Source of the DNA: Bacteroidales bacterium
GTDB taxonomy: Bacteria > Bacteroidota > Bacteroidia > Bacteroidales > JAFGUD01
Assembly (NCBI GenBank): GCA_016938685.1
Contig: JAFGUD010000504.1
Span: 1-39,757 of the forward strand
Direction: 5' to 3'
DNA: 39,757 nucleotides
The notes under the pieces are model-generated. The model was given only the letters and a program-made list of their open reading frames with translations, was not told where the DNA came from and made no database searches. Below, one piece after another: positions 31,394 to 39,578 of the stretch. The position numbers were made by a program, and so were the translations under genes. Position 1 is the first letter of the stretch, and each line of letters begins with the position of its first letter.

Positions 31394-31920
31394 TTTTGAA
31401 TATTATTTATAAAATTATCGTAAATTGTTTTTATTTCTCCTTTAAAATTTTCATCGTTCAAGTGAGTTTTCATAAAAGCACTTGTATCATTTTTCAATTC
31501 ATCGGGAAGTACCAAAGTAATTGGAAATGCCTCACAATGAGAACATTTTGCATTTAAAACGCTTTTAACTTCATTAAAAATCAAATTGTGTCCAAACTTT
31601 TCATCTTTCTTTTCAAAAGGGCTTCCGCAACAAGTTACAAAAATTAAATCTTTAATTTTCTCATTAAATTTATTTACAAAATTTTTCAAAGGAATGATAA
31701 ATTTACCCATCCATATTGGTCCGCACAAAATAATTCTGTCGTAATCTTCAATATTGGATTTTATTTTTCTGTTCCCAAAATTTATGCCCATAAGCATCAG
31801 AAAATGTGAATTTAATCGAGGTTTTATTTCTTCAATTTCACAATTAAAATCTGACGAAATTTTTTTAGCTAAATACCTGTTACTTCCTTTGCTGGAATAA
31901 TAATAAACTATTTGTTTCAT
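31390..31920 (-). CDS. flavodoxin family protein
   Basis: A 176-residue flavodoxin-like protein. The N-terminal strand and phosphate loop YYYSSKGSNRYLAKKI (6-21) resemble the FMN phosphate-binding T/SxTGNT loop, with Ser/Lys/Gly in place of the usual residues. The second FMN-contact region is IILCGPIWMGKFIIPLKNFV (63-82). The pattern IWMGKF before PLKNF is seen in flavodoxins that act with quinone or menaquinone-linked enzymes. It carries electrons or reduces a substrate in the cytoplasm; partner unknown. It lies 5 nt after the SDR gene and overlaps DUF4180 by 4 nt. Confidence 0.82.
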   Translation of the reverse strand: MKQIVYYYSSKGSNRYLAKKISSDFNCEIEEIKPRLNSHFLMLMGINFGNRKIKSNIEDYDRIILCGPIWMGKFIIPLKNFVNKFNEKIKDLIFVTCCGSPFEKKDEKFGHNLIFNEVKSVLNAKCSHCEAFPITLVLPDELKNDTSAFMKTHLNDENFKGEIKTIYDNFINNIQK

Positions 31921-31925
31921 TATAT

Positions 31926-32873
31926 TTATTTTTGTTCAAAATTGTTTTTTTGTGTTTTCATTTCTTCCAAAGTAACGTCCAAACCTTGTTTATAAGAAGG
32001 ATATTTAAGCTCCAAACCAAGAATGTTTTTTGCTTTCAAATTTGAAACTTTACAATTCATATTAACAATTACCATAAAATCTTTGCCCAATACTAAACCT
32101 ATAATAAAAGCAGGAATATGCTTCGGCAACTTTTTGTTCATTTTTTGAGCCATATAAACATTAAAATCCTTTTGTGTAACAGGAGTATCATCAGCGATTA
32201 TAAATTTTTCTCCAAAAAGCTGTTTTTCAATAGCTTTGATGATTGCTTCGGCGGCATCTTCTGCATGGATATTAGGAATAAAATTATCTCCTTTGCCGAT
32301 TATTTTGCCTTTATTTTTATCAATCATGTCGTATATAAACTTGAATACCCCCCCGTTTCCGTAAATTTTGCCGTACATCAACTGAATTATTTTCGGATTT
32401 CCGGTTTTTATTGCATTTTCAACCATTTCATCAGTATCTGCACCTATTTCTGTTATTCCTTCTCTACGAATTTTCCATGTTTCATCTGCAATTTCATCAT
32501 TTTCGGTTTTAAAGCTCACTCCACCGGGAAGGATTATCGGAACATTATATTTTATTGCCAAGTTCATTGAATTAGTAAAAAAGGCATTTGTGTCGCTTCT
32601 AAGCACTACTTTTCTCTTTTTAGTCATCCTTTTTCCCGGAATAACATTTGGCATGGCAAGCAAGATAATGAAGTCCAAATTATCCGGTAATTTATTATTA
32701 AAAGAATCAGGATCTACAATGTCGCCGGAAATTGGGAAGGCTCCAATTTGTTTAACTTTTTCGATTTTACTTTCTGAGCGCGTTAAAGCATAAACTTCGT
32801 GTTTTTGTTCTATAAGCTTAGGTAACAAATAACTACCAACTAATCCAGTACCGCCAATTATAAATATTTTCAT
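31926..32873 (-). CDS. NAD-dependent epimerase/dehydratase (extended SDR)
   Basis: A 315-residue Rossmann protein. The nucleotide-binding motif is GGTGLVGSYL (8-17), followed by an Arg (ALTRSESK) suiting NADP(H). GDIVD (50-54) is the usual D-strand. The catalytic YxxxK appears degraded: the corresponding YGKIYG segment (about 167-172) has one Tyr and Lys spaced differently, suggesting an atypical SDR. IHAEDAAEAIIKAIE is the extended-SDR substrate-domain signature. Substrate unknown. It is the first gene of the eight-gene minus run, and its start is preceded by AAAGGAG 6 nt upstream, an unusually good Shine-Dalgarno for this genome. Confidence 0.83.
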   Translation of the reverse strand: MKIFIIGGTGLVGSYLLPKLIEQKHEVYALTRSESKIEKVKQIGAFPISGDIVDPDSFNNKLPDNLDFIILLAMPNVIPGKRMTKKRKVVLRSDTNAFFTNSMNLAIKYNVPIILPGGVSFKTENDEIADETWKIRREGITEIGADTDEMVENAIKTGNPKIIQLMYGKIYGNGGVFKFIYDMIDKNKGKIIGKGDNFIPNIHAEDAAEAIIKAIEKQLFGEKFIIADDTPVTQKDFNVYMAQKMNKKLPKHIPAFIIGLVLGKDFMVIVNMNCKVSNLKAKNILGLELKYPSYKQGLDVTLEEMKTQKNNFEQK

Positions 32874-33064
32874 TTAATGCTCCTTTATGTTTGAATACTA
32901 CAGTTTTATTTAAGAATATTTTGAAGTTGATTTTATTTTTCAGCAGAACTTACTGAATACCAACAACATAAACCTTCGTTATTTCTTACTGCAATATTTT
33001 TTTGAACTTTAAAATTAGCTTTTTTTTATAATAATCCGAAATTATTGGCATTTGAATAGCAAAA

Positions 33065-33089
33065 AAAACCGACTTAATAAGTCGGTTTT
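33065..33089 (-). terminator. rho-independent terminator of the thrS-rplT operon
   Basis: AAAACCGACTT (33065-33075) and AAGTCGGTTTT (33079-33089) form an 11-bp stem with an AAT loop. On the minus strand the stem is followed by T8. It lies 22 nt after the rplT stop. Confidence 0.9.
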
Positions 33090-33110
33090 ATATTTATATC
33101 GAAAAAATCG

Positions 33111-33461
33111 TTACGCTTTTTTTACTTGATTTACTATTTCCTCAAAAGCTTGTGGATTGTTCATAGCAAGATCTGCTAATACTTTACGATTAAGTTCAAT
33201 ACCTGATTTATGAATTTTTCCCATAAAAGCAGAATATGACATATCATATTGTCTTACAGCTGCGTTGATACGTTGAATCCAAAGTCCTCTAAAAGTACGT
33301 TTTTTGTTTCTACGATCTCTATAGGCATATTGTAATCCTTTTTCATAGGCGTTTTTTGCAACTGTCCAAACGTTTTTTCTACGTCCGAAATAACCTTTAG
33401 TTTGTTTTAATACTCTTTTTCTGCGTGCTCTTGCGGCAACTGCGTTTACTGAACGTGGCAT
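33111..33461 (-). CDS. rplT: 50S ribosomal protein L20
   Basis: A 116-residue ribosomal protein needed early in large-subunit assembly. It matches the family from [19 protein letters not shown] through [40 protein letters not shown] and [12 protein letters not shown]. The very basic N-terminal arm binds 23S rRNA. It is the last gene of the thrS-infC-rpmI-rplT operon. Its spacer from rpmI is unusually long (145 nt) and carries a 14-bp palindrome (33536-33549), which might be part of L20 autoregulation or a separate promoter. Confidence 0.97.
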   Translation of the reverse strand: MPRSVNAVAARARRKRVLKQTKGYFGRRKNVWTVAKNAYEKGLQYAYRDRRNKKRTFRGLWIQRINAAVRQYDMSYSAFMGKIHKSGIELNRKVLADLAMNNPQAFEEIVNQVKKA

Positions 33462-33535
33462 AAATTTTTAGTTTTTTAAATACAAGCGATCATTTTTTTT
33501 TGATTCTTTTTGCTCGCATTCCGGTTTTACACTAA

Positions 33536-33549
33536 ACCTTAATTAAGGT
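33536..33549. promoter_or_regulatory. palindrome in the rpmI-rplT spacer
   Basis: ACCTTAATTAAGGT is perfectly self-complementary. It lies in the middle of the 145-nt gap between rpmI and rplT. Nothing else of note is seen in that gap apart from T and A runs. Confidence 0.35.
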
Positions 33550-33606
33550 CTTCTTTTTTTCTTCAGTTTGTTCAATGCTTGAAAATCAAACACTAAATTC
33601 ATCAAA

Positions 33607-33804
33607 CTACTTTAATCCCAAAGATTGCATTACATTAGTTCTGTCAGCTTTGCTAATTTCAACAAATCCAGTAAGATTTCTTTTTTGTCTTTTAGATTTG
33701 TGACCTAACTTGTGCGCTTTAAAAGCATGCTTTCTCATAATTTTTCCTGAGCCTGAGATTTTAAATCTCTTTTTGGCCGCGCATTTGGTTTTAACTTTTG
33801 GCAT
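33607..33804 (-). CDS. rpmI: 50S ribosomal protein L35
   Basis: A 65-residue, strongly basic protein. It begins MPKVKTKCAAKKRFKISGSG and contains the family core KHAFKAHKLGHKSKRQKRNL (25-44), which contacts 23S rRNA. The length is normal. It starts 23 nt after the infC stop, in the usual order infC-rpmI-rplT. Confidence 0.96.
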   Translation of the reverse strand: MPKVKTKCAAKKRFKISGSGKIMRKHAFKAHKLGHKSKRQKRNLTGFVEISKADRTNVMQSLGLK

Positions 33805-33827
33805 TTTCCTAAATTTTTGTTATTTGG

Positions 33828-34388
33828 TTATTTTTTCTTTGCCTTAGGCGAAAGAATCATTGTCATTCTACGTCCTTCAAGTTTTGGCATCTGTTCTACA
33901 GTCCCAAATTCTTCTAATCGTTCTGCCATTTTCAATAAAAGTATTTGACCTTGGTCTTTATAAACAATACTTCTTCCTTTGAAAAAGACAAAAGCTTTAA
34001 CTTTATTGCCGGCAGATAAAAACTTTTCGGCATGTTTCAACTTAAAGTCAAAATCGTGATCATCAGTATTTGGAGTAAAACGTATTTCTTTAACCTCTAC
34101 TTTTGTAGTATTAGATTTAATTTTCTTCAAACGTTTTTTCTCTTCGTACAAAAACTTTTGATAATCAACTATTTTGCAAACAGGTGGATCTGCTGTTGGA
34201 GATATTTCTACTAAATCAAGCTCTAATTCTTGAGCTAGATTTAAAGCATCTTCCAAAGTCAGAACTTTGTTTCCTTCTGCAATGTTTTCACCAACTACTC
34301 TCAAAGATTTTGCGCGTATTTGTCTGCCTACGCGAAACTTTGGCTCTTCTTTTTGTTGGTAGTGATATGGTCTTCTAGGCTTAGCTAT
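33828..34388 (-). CDS. infC: translation initiation factor IF-3, with probable AUA start
   Basis: IF-3 binds the 30S subunit, blocks premature 50S joining and rejects non-AUG initiation. The 186-codon frame includes the N-domain ([23 protein letters not shown]), the linker and the C-domain ending [14 protein letters not shown]. No ATG or GTG precedes the conserved N-terminus. The family consensus begins Met-Ala-Lys-Pro-Arg-Arg-Pro; here Ala-Lys-Pro-Arg-Arg-Pro is preceded by ATA (34388-34386), then GTT and an in-frame TAA (34394-34392). AGGAGG (34402-34397) lies 8 nt upstream of the ATA. I therefore start at 34388. A TTG at 34304 would cut away 28 conserved residues. The rare start codon mirrors the AUU of E. 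coli infC, through which IF-3 represses itself. Confidence 0.9.
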   Translation of the reverse strand: MAKPRRPYHYQQKEEPKFRVGRQIRAKSLRVVGENIAEGNKVLTLEDALNLAQELELDLVEISPTADPPVCKIVDYQKFLYEEKKRLKKIKSNTTKVEVKEIRFTPNTDDHDFDFKLKHAEKFLSAGNKVKAFVFFKGRSIVYKDQGQILLLKMAERLEEFGTVEQMPKLEGRRMTMILSPKAKKK

Positions 34389-34396
34389 AACTTAGT

Positions 34397-34402
34397 CCTC
34401 CT
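34397..34402 (-). promoter_or_regulatory. Shine-Dalgarno site of infC
   Basis: AGGAGG is fully complementary to the usual 16S tail and lies 8 nt from the ATA start codon. Most genes here have no such site, so it probably compensates for the weak start codon. Confidence 0.8.
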
Positions 34403-34425
34403 AAATTTAAAAAGTTAAACAATAT

Positions 34426-36366
34426 TTATTTTTCTAATTCTTTTTCTACTTCTTTATTAATGTATTGAGCAAACTCTTCTAGTTTCATTTCTCCAAGGTC
34501 TCCTTCGCCTTGTTTTCTTACTGAAATTGTTCCATTTGCTTCTTCTTTTTCTCCTACTATCAACATATACGGAATCCGCTTCAATTCAGCGTCTCGTATC
34601 TTCCTTCCTACCTTTTCGTTACGTTCGTCAATCAGCGTGCGAATATCCGAAATATTTAACAAATTACCAACTTTTTTTGCAAAAATATTGTATTTGTCGC
34701 TAACTGGTAGTATTATAGCTTGTTCTGGAGTAAGCCACAACGGAAATTTTCCTGCAGTATGTTCAATTAAAACTGCAACAAATCTTTCCAAAGAACCAAA
34801 TGGTGCTCGGTGAATCATTACAGGTCTATGTTTTTGATTATCAGAGCCTGTATATTCAAGGTCAAATCTTTCGGGTAAATTATAATCTACCTGAATTGTA
34901 CCTAGTTGCCAGCTTCTACCCAAAGCATCTTTGACCATAAAGTCAAGTTTTGGTCCGTAAAATGCTGCTTCACCAAGCTCAACTACAGTATTTAATCCTT
35001 TTTCAGCTGTTGCTTCAATAATTGCTTTTTCCGCTTTTTCCCAATTTTCGTCTGTTCCAATATATTTTTCTGTGTTTTTCGGGTCACGCAAAGAAATTTG
35101 AGTTGTAAATCCATCAAAACCAAAAGTTTTAAACACGTACAAAACAATGTCAATTACCTTTTTAAATTCGTCTTTTAATTGATCCGTAGTACAGAAAATA
35201 TGTGCATCATCTTGAGTGAATCCTCTAACACGTGTCAATCCATGAAGTTCTCCACTTTGTTCGTAACGATAAACTGTTCCAAATTCTGCGTATCTTACAG
35301 GTAAATCTTTGTAAGAACGAGGTTTGTGTTTGTAAATTTCGCAATGATGAGGACAATTCATTGGTTTCAACAAAAATTCTTCGCCTTCGGAAGGAGTAGT
35401 AATCGGTTGAAACGAATCTTGTCCGTATTTTTCATAATGTCCTGATGTTACGTATAAATCTTTTTGTCCAATATGAGGAGAAATTACAGGTTCATAACCG
35501 TATTCCTTTTGAACTTTTTTCAAGAAATTTTCTAATCTTTCTCGTAACATCGCACCTTTTGGTAACCAAAGAGGCAAACCTTTACCTACTCTTTCTGAAA
35601 AGTAAAAAAGTTCAAGTTCTTCTCCTATTTTTCTGTGGTCACGTTTTTTAGCCTCCTCAATCATCAAAAGATATTCTTCAAGAAATTTTTGTTTTGGAAA
35701 ACTAATACCGTAAACTCTTGTTAATTGTTGACGTTTTTCGTCTCCTCGCCAGTATGCCCCTGCAATACTCATTACTTTCATTGCTTTGATATATTCAGTA
35801 TTTGGCAAGTGAGGTCCGCGACATAAATCAGTGAAATTATTTTGAGAATAAAAACTTATAGTTCCGTCTTCAAGGTCGCTGATTAGTTCAACTTTATATT
35901 CGTCACCTTTTTTAGAATAAAAATCTAATGCCTCTTTTTTAGGAACATCTTTGCGTGTGATATCATGTTTTCCTCTAGCGATTTCTATAAATTTGTCTTC
36001 AATTTGTTTAAAGTCTTTTTCTGATAATACAGTATCTCCAGGCATATCAACATCGTAATAAAAACCGTTTTCAATTGCCGGTCCTATTCCGAATTTTATT
36101 CCGGGATAAAGAGCTTCTAAAGATTCTGCAAGAATATGTGCAGAAGAATGCCAAAAAGCATGTTTACCTTCTTTGTCATCCCAAGTATGCAATTTAATTT
36201 TTGCATCTTCTGTTATAGGTCTTGAAATATCAATAAGTTCTTCATTAACAGTAATTGCAAGAACTTCTTTACCTAAGCGCCCGCTAATACTTTTTGCTAT
36301 ATCTAAACCGCTGATGCCGGACTCAAATTCTCTTTCGGCTCCGTCGGGAAATGTAATTTTAATCAT
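34426..36366 (-). CDS. thrS: threonyl-tRNA synthetase
   Basis: A 646-residue class II synthetase charging tRNA-Thr. The TGS domain occupies about 1-62. The editing domain that removes mis-charged serine begins [15 protein letters not shown] (69-83). The catalytic domain carries [10 protein letters not shown] with its zinc-binding Cys, the motif 2 region [20 protein letters not shown] followed by [13 protein letters not shown], and motif 3 [13 protein letters not shown]. The C-terminal anticodon-binding domain (about 545-640) includes [12 protein letters not shown]. The length is normal. It leads the thrS-infC-rpmI-rplT operon; the gap to the infC start is 37 nt. A consensus promoter lies upstream. 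Confidence 0.97.
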   Translation of the reverse strand: MIKITFPDGAEREFESGISGLDIAKSISGRLGKEVLAITVNEELIDISRPITEDAKIKLHTWDDKEGKHAFWHSSAHILAESLEALYPGIKFGIGPAIENGFYYDVDMPGDTVLSEKDFKQIEDKFIEIARGKHDITRKDVPKKEALDFYSKKGDEYKVELISDLEDGTISFYSQNNFTDLCRGPHLPNTEYIKAMKVMSIAGAYWRGDEKRQQLTRVYGISFPKQKFLEEYLLMIEEAKKRDHRKIGEELELFYFSERVGKGLPLWLPKGAMLRERLENFLKKVQKEYGYEPVISPHIGQKDLYVTSGHYEKYGQDSFQPITTPSEGEEFLLKPMNCPHHCEIYKHKPRSYKDLPVRYAEFGTVYRYEQSGELHGLTRVRGFTQDDAHIFCTTDQLKDEFKKVIDIVLYVFKTFGFDGFTTQISLRDPKNTEKYIGTDENWEKAEKAIIEATAEKGLNTVVELGEAAFYGPKLDFMVKDALGRSWQLGTIQVDYNLPERFDLEYTGSDNQKHRPVMIHRAPFGSLERFVAVLIEHTAGKFPLWLTPEQAIILPVSDKYNIFAKKVGNLLNISDIRTLIDERNEKVGRKIRDAELKRIPYMLIVGEKEEANGTISVRKQGEGDLGEMKLEEFAQYINKEVEKELEK

Positions 36367-36434
36367 AATTGTGTTGTTTATATCAATGAAAATAAAGCTA
36401 ATAATTCAGCTTTTCGTAATAAAAAACAGGTTTG

Positions 36435-36466
36435 CAAAATTAAGTTTTTTGTTTGAAGAATGCAAA
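36435..36466 (-). promoter_or_regulatory. promoter of the thrS-infC-rpmI-rplT operon
   Basis: On the minus strand TTTG (36466-36463), then 20 nt, then TAATTTTG (36442-36435): a full match to the Bacteroidetes promoter. It predicts a leader of about 60 nt containing a small AAAGCT...AGCTTT stem (36391-36410). Confidence 0.65.
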
Positions 36467-36498
36467 ATGAAATGTCAATTATTTTAAAAACAATATAA

Positions 36499-36885
36499 CT
36501 AATTGGAAGAAGGCAGGTTATCTTTGATAATTGTTAAAAATTTCTTTTTATTTATAGGTTTTGTCAAAAAATCAATAAAACCTGTCTGCATTGCTTGTTT
36601 TTTGTCATCATCGGTGCTGTATGCCGTTAGAGCAACTATTGGAAGATGATTATTTAATTTCTTAATTAAGTTCGTTGCTTCGTAACCATTCATTACAGGC
36701 ATTTTAATATCCATAAACACAAGCTTAATTTGAGCATCACTTTTACAAAAATCTACCGCTTCTTGTCCGTTTTTAGCGTGAATAATTTGCAAATGAGGAT
36801 ACTCTTTTTTGATAAGAATATCTATGTACAAAAAATTTATTTCTTCATCTTCTGCTACAAGTATCTTGAAATTATTAGTATTCAT
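36499..36885 (-). CDS. single-domain response regulator (CheY-like receiver)
   Basis: A receiver domain of about 128 residues with no output domain. Starting at MNTNNFKILVAEDEE, the acidic pocket is E13-D14-E15 (AEDEE), the phospho-acceptor is D59 in VFMDIKMP, the switch Thr is in VALTAYS, and the invariant Lys is in FLTKPINKKKF. The LTAYSTDDDK and FLTKPI pattern resembles receivers that accept phosphate from hybrid histidine kinases. An upstream in-frame ATG at 36900 would add only five residues; MNTNNFKILVAED is the more usual beginning. It stands alone between thrS and mutS2, with no kinase nearby, so its partner is unknown. Confidence 0.9.
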   Translation of the reverse strand: MNTNNFKILVAEDEEINFLYIDILIKKEYPHLQIIHAKNGQEAVDFCKSDAQIKLVFMDIKMPVMNGYEATNLIKKLNNHLPIVALTAYSTDDDKKQAMQTGFIDFLTKPINKKKFLTIIKDNLPSSN

Positions 36886-36935
36886 GCTTTTGTAAATCAC
36901 CTACAATAAAGATTAACTATTTACTAATTAATACG

Positions 36936-36943
36936 CAAATTTA
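36936..36943 (-). promoter_or_regulatory. -7 box for the receiver gene
   Basis: TAAATTTG on the minus strand matches TAnnTTTG, predicting a leader of about 45 nt to the ATG at 36885. No matching -33 element was found. Confidence 0.4.
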
Positions 36944-37135
36944 TAAAAAAAGTTTTAATTAATTTATACTTTAAATTAATTTATTAAAATTAACATGAGT
37001 ATTATAAATCAATATTAGTCACGTCAAAAAACATACCGCAATATTTATATCAGACTTCCTATATTTTAATAAGGTTGCTTCAGTATACTTGCAAAGTAAC
37101 TTAAAAAATTAGATTATAAAATTAACGAAATTCAT

Positions 37136-37143
37136 TAGTTTTG
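37136..37143 (+). promoter_or_regulatory. -7 box for mutS2
   Basis: TAGTTTTG matches TAnnTTTG and lies 14 nt before the ATG at 37158, implying a very short leader. No matching -33 element was found, so the call is weak. Confidence 0.3.
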
Positions 37144-37157
37144 CCAAAAATATTTTG

Positions 37158-39575
37158 ATGAGCGTTGAACTAAAAATAGGATTCGATAAAATAAAAACGA
37201 AATTAAACTCATTTTTTCAAGGCGAATTAGGGAGATCGCGTCTAGAAAGCATTTCTTTATTTTTTGATGTAAAAGAAATTGAACGAGAATTAAATTATGT
37301 TTCCGAATTTAAAAAGATTATAGAAACCGAGGAATTTCCGGGCGGTAGCTTTCATGATATTCGCGAAGTTTTAAAAAAAGTAAAACTAGAAAACAGTTAT
37401 TTAGTTGTTGAAGAAGTAGTTCTTTTGTGGCATACAATTTCTACAATTCAGGATATAATTTCGTTTTTTAAAAATGAAGATACTCGCGAAAAGTACCCTA
37501 ACCTTTTTGAAAAATCAAAAGAGGTTAAGTACTATCCAATGGTTATTGATAATATAAAACGTATTCTTTCAAAAGAAGGAAAAATAAAAGACTCTGCGTC
37601 AAATGAACTTAAAAGAATAAGAACCGAACTCAGATCAAAAGAATCTCAGGTTTCCGGAATTGTTCACAAATCGCTTGCAGAAGTTGAAAAATCGGGTTTT
37701 TTGGAAGAAGGTTCAGGAGTTGTTATTAGAAACGGTAAAATGTTAATACCGGTTTTGGCTTCGCACAAAAACAAAATTGGCGGAATAGTTCAGGATTATT
37801 CAGCTTCTGGTAAAACGGTATATATTGAACCATTTAAAAGCGTAGAAATTAATAATAAAATAAGAGATTTAATTTTTGAAGAAAAACGAGAAATAATCAA
37901 AATACTAGTTGAATTTACTGATACTCTTCGCCCTTACACTGAAGATTTAGTAGGAGGCTACGATTTTTTGGCGCAAATTGATTTCATTAGAGCAAAAGCT
38001 TTGCTTGCAATAGAATTAAATGCAGAACAACCGGAAATCACAAATAATCAGTCAATTAGTTTAAGAAATGCTCATCATCCTTTACTATTACTTTCGTATA
38101 AAAAATCTAAAAGAAAAGTAGTTCCCCTTGATTTAGAAATAAATGATAATCAGCGCATTATACTAATTTCCGGACCTAATGCAGGAGGAAAATCAATAGC
38201 CTTAAAAACTGTTGTTCTATTACAATATATGCTTCAATGCGGGTTTCTTGTGCCTGTAAAAAACACTTCAAAATTTGGCGTTTTTAATGACTTTTTTGTT
38301 GATATCGGCGATGACCAATCACTTGAAAGTGACTTGAGTACTTACAGTTCTCACCTGTTGAACATGAAAAATATTGTCGAAAATTCTAACGAAAAATCGC
38401 TGATTTTAATCGACGAATTTGGCTCCGGAACCGACCCTGCTATGGGAGGCGCAATTGCTGAGGCAATTTTGGAAGAACTTTTAGCCAAAAATGTTAAAGC
38501 TGTAATCAATACTCATTACTCAAATTTAAAATATTTTGCGGCCCAAAATACAGGAATATCAAATGCGGCAATGCTTTTTGACAAAGAAAATTTAAAACCA
38601 CTTTATTTCCTTGAAATCGGTAATCCCGGAAGTTCTTTTGCTTTTGAAATTGCTCAAAATATTGGTTTACCCAACAAAATCATCCAAAGAGCCAAAGACA
38701 AAACAGGAAAAGAGGCTGTTGATTTTGATAAAATAATTTCCGAAATAGATGTTCAGTCACGCAAAATAAGGCAAGAGAGAAAAGAATTAAATTACATTAA
38801 AACTGATTTAGTTCAAAAAGTTGAAGCTTATAGACTTGAAAAAGAAAAACTGGTTGCAGACAGGAAAAAAATTCTTTCTGAAACCAGCAACGAAGCGAAA
38901 GAAATTCTGCTGAATGCTAACAAAGCAATCGAAAAAACTATTTCTGAAATAAAATCGAAAAACGCTGAAAAAGAAGCGACAAGAAAAATTAGAAAAGACT
39001 TTGAAAAAACAAAAGATGAAATAATTGAAAAAGTAAAAAACGAAGAATTAAAAGTCAAAAATGAGCAAAATCAATTAGAAAAAAAGAAAAAACAAAGAGA
39101 AAAAACAAAAAAAACTGATAATATTATAAGAATTGGAGATTTTGTAAGACATAAAAAACAAGGAATTAAAGGTAAAATTGAAGAAATAAAAGATGGAATG
39201 GCAATGATGACAGTTGGAAATCTGAGAACTTTTATAAAACTTACCGAACTGGAAAAAATTGACGACAAACCTGAAAATAAAGCGAAAATAAAAGTTAATG
39301 TTCAAATGGAAACTGTTGAACGCGAAAGTTTTGTTTTCGGAATTGATGTACGAGGAAAACGTGCCGATGAAGCTCTTGATAAAATTTCCAGATACCTTGA
39401 TAATGCCATTATTGCAAATGCTTCGGACTTGCGTATTTTGCACGGAACCGGTAACGGAATTTTACGTCAACTTATTAGACAATACCTAAAATCTCTTGAC
39501 TACATAGAATGGTTCGGCGATGCAGATGTAAGACTTGGCGGTCAGGGAATTACTCTTGTAAAACTTAAAAATTGA
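37158..39575 (+). CDS. mutS2: MutS2 family ATPase/endonuclease
   Basis: An 805-residue cytoplasmic protein. Order: helical core/clamp (about 1-330), MutS-type ABC ATPase (about 331-520) with Walker A GPNAGGKS (339-346) and Walker B LILIDEFGSGTDP, a long charged coiled coil (about 525-655), a KOW-like segment (GDFVRHKKQGIKGKIEEI), and a C-terminal Smr domain (about 728-805) with DVRGKRADEAL and HGTGNGILRQ. MutS2 binds branched DNA to suppress recombination, and in some bacteria acts on collided ribosomes through Smr nuclease activity. A TTG three bases upstream also keeps the frame open; ATG is chosen because the protein then begins MSVELKIGF. The stop codon directly abuts the octamer array. 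Confidence 0.96.
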   Translation: MSVELKIGFDKIKTKLNSFFQGELGRSRLESISLFFDVKEIERELNYVSEFKKIIETEEFPGGSFHDIREVLKKVKLENSYLVVEEVVLLWHTISTIQDIISFFKNEDTREKYPNLFEKSKEVKYYPMVIDNIKRILSKEGKIKDSASNELKRIRTELRSKESQVSGIVHKSLAEVEKSGFLEEGSGVVIRNGKMLIPVLASHKNKIGGIVQDYSASGKTVYIEPFKSVEINNKIRDLIFEEKREIIKILVEFTDTLRPYTEDLVGGYDFLAQIDFIRAKALLAIELNAEQPEITNNQSISLRNAHHPLLLLSYKKSKRKVVPLDLEINDNQRIILISGPNAGGKSIALKTVVLLQYMLQCGFLVPVKNTSKFGVFNDFFVDIGDDQSLESDLSTYSSHLLNMKNIVENSNEKSLILIDEFGSGTDPAMGGAIAEAILEELLAKNVKAVINTHYSNLKYFAAQNTGISNAAMLFDKENLKPLYFLEIGNPGSSFAFEIAQNIGLPNKIIQRAKDKTGKEAVDFDKIISEIDVQSRKIRQERKELNYIKTDLVQKVEAYRLEKEKLVADRKKILSETSNEAKEILLNANKAIEKTISEIKSKNAEKEATRKIRKDFEKTKDEIIEKVKNEELKVKNEQNQLEKKKKQREKTKKTDNIIRIGDFVRHKKQGIKGKIEEIKDGMAMMTVGNLRTFIKLTELEKIDDKPENKAKIKVNVQMETVERESFVFGIDVRGKRADEALDKISRYLDNAIIANASDLRILHGTGNGILRQLIRQYLKSLDYIEWFGDADVRLGGQGITLVKLKN

Positions 39576-39578
39576 CAG

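Noticed and set aside
34302-34304. TTG as the start of infC.
   Set aside because: It would remove 28 conserved N-terminal residues of IF-3. The conserved frame continues to ATA at 34388 behind AGGAGG.
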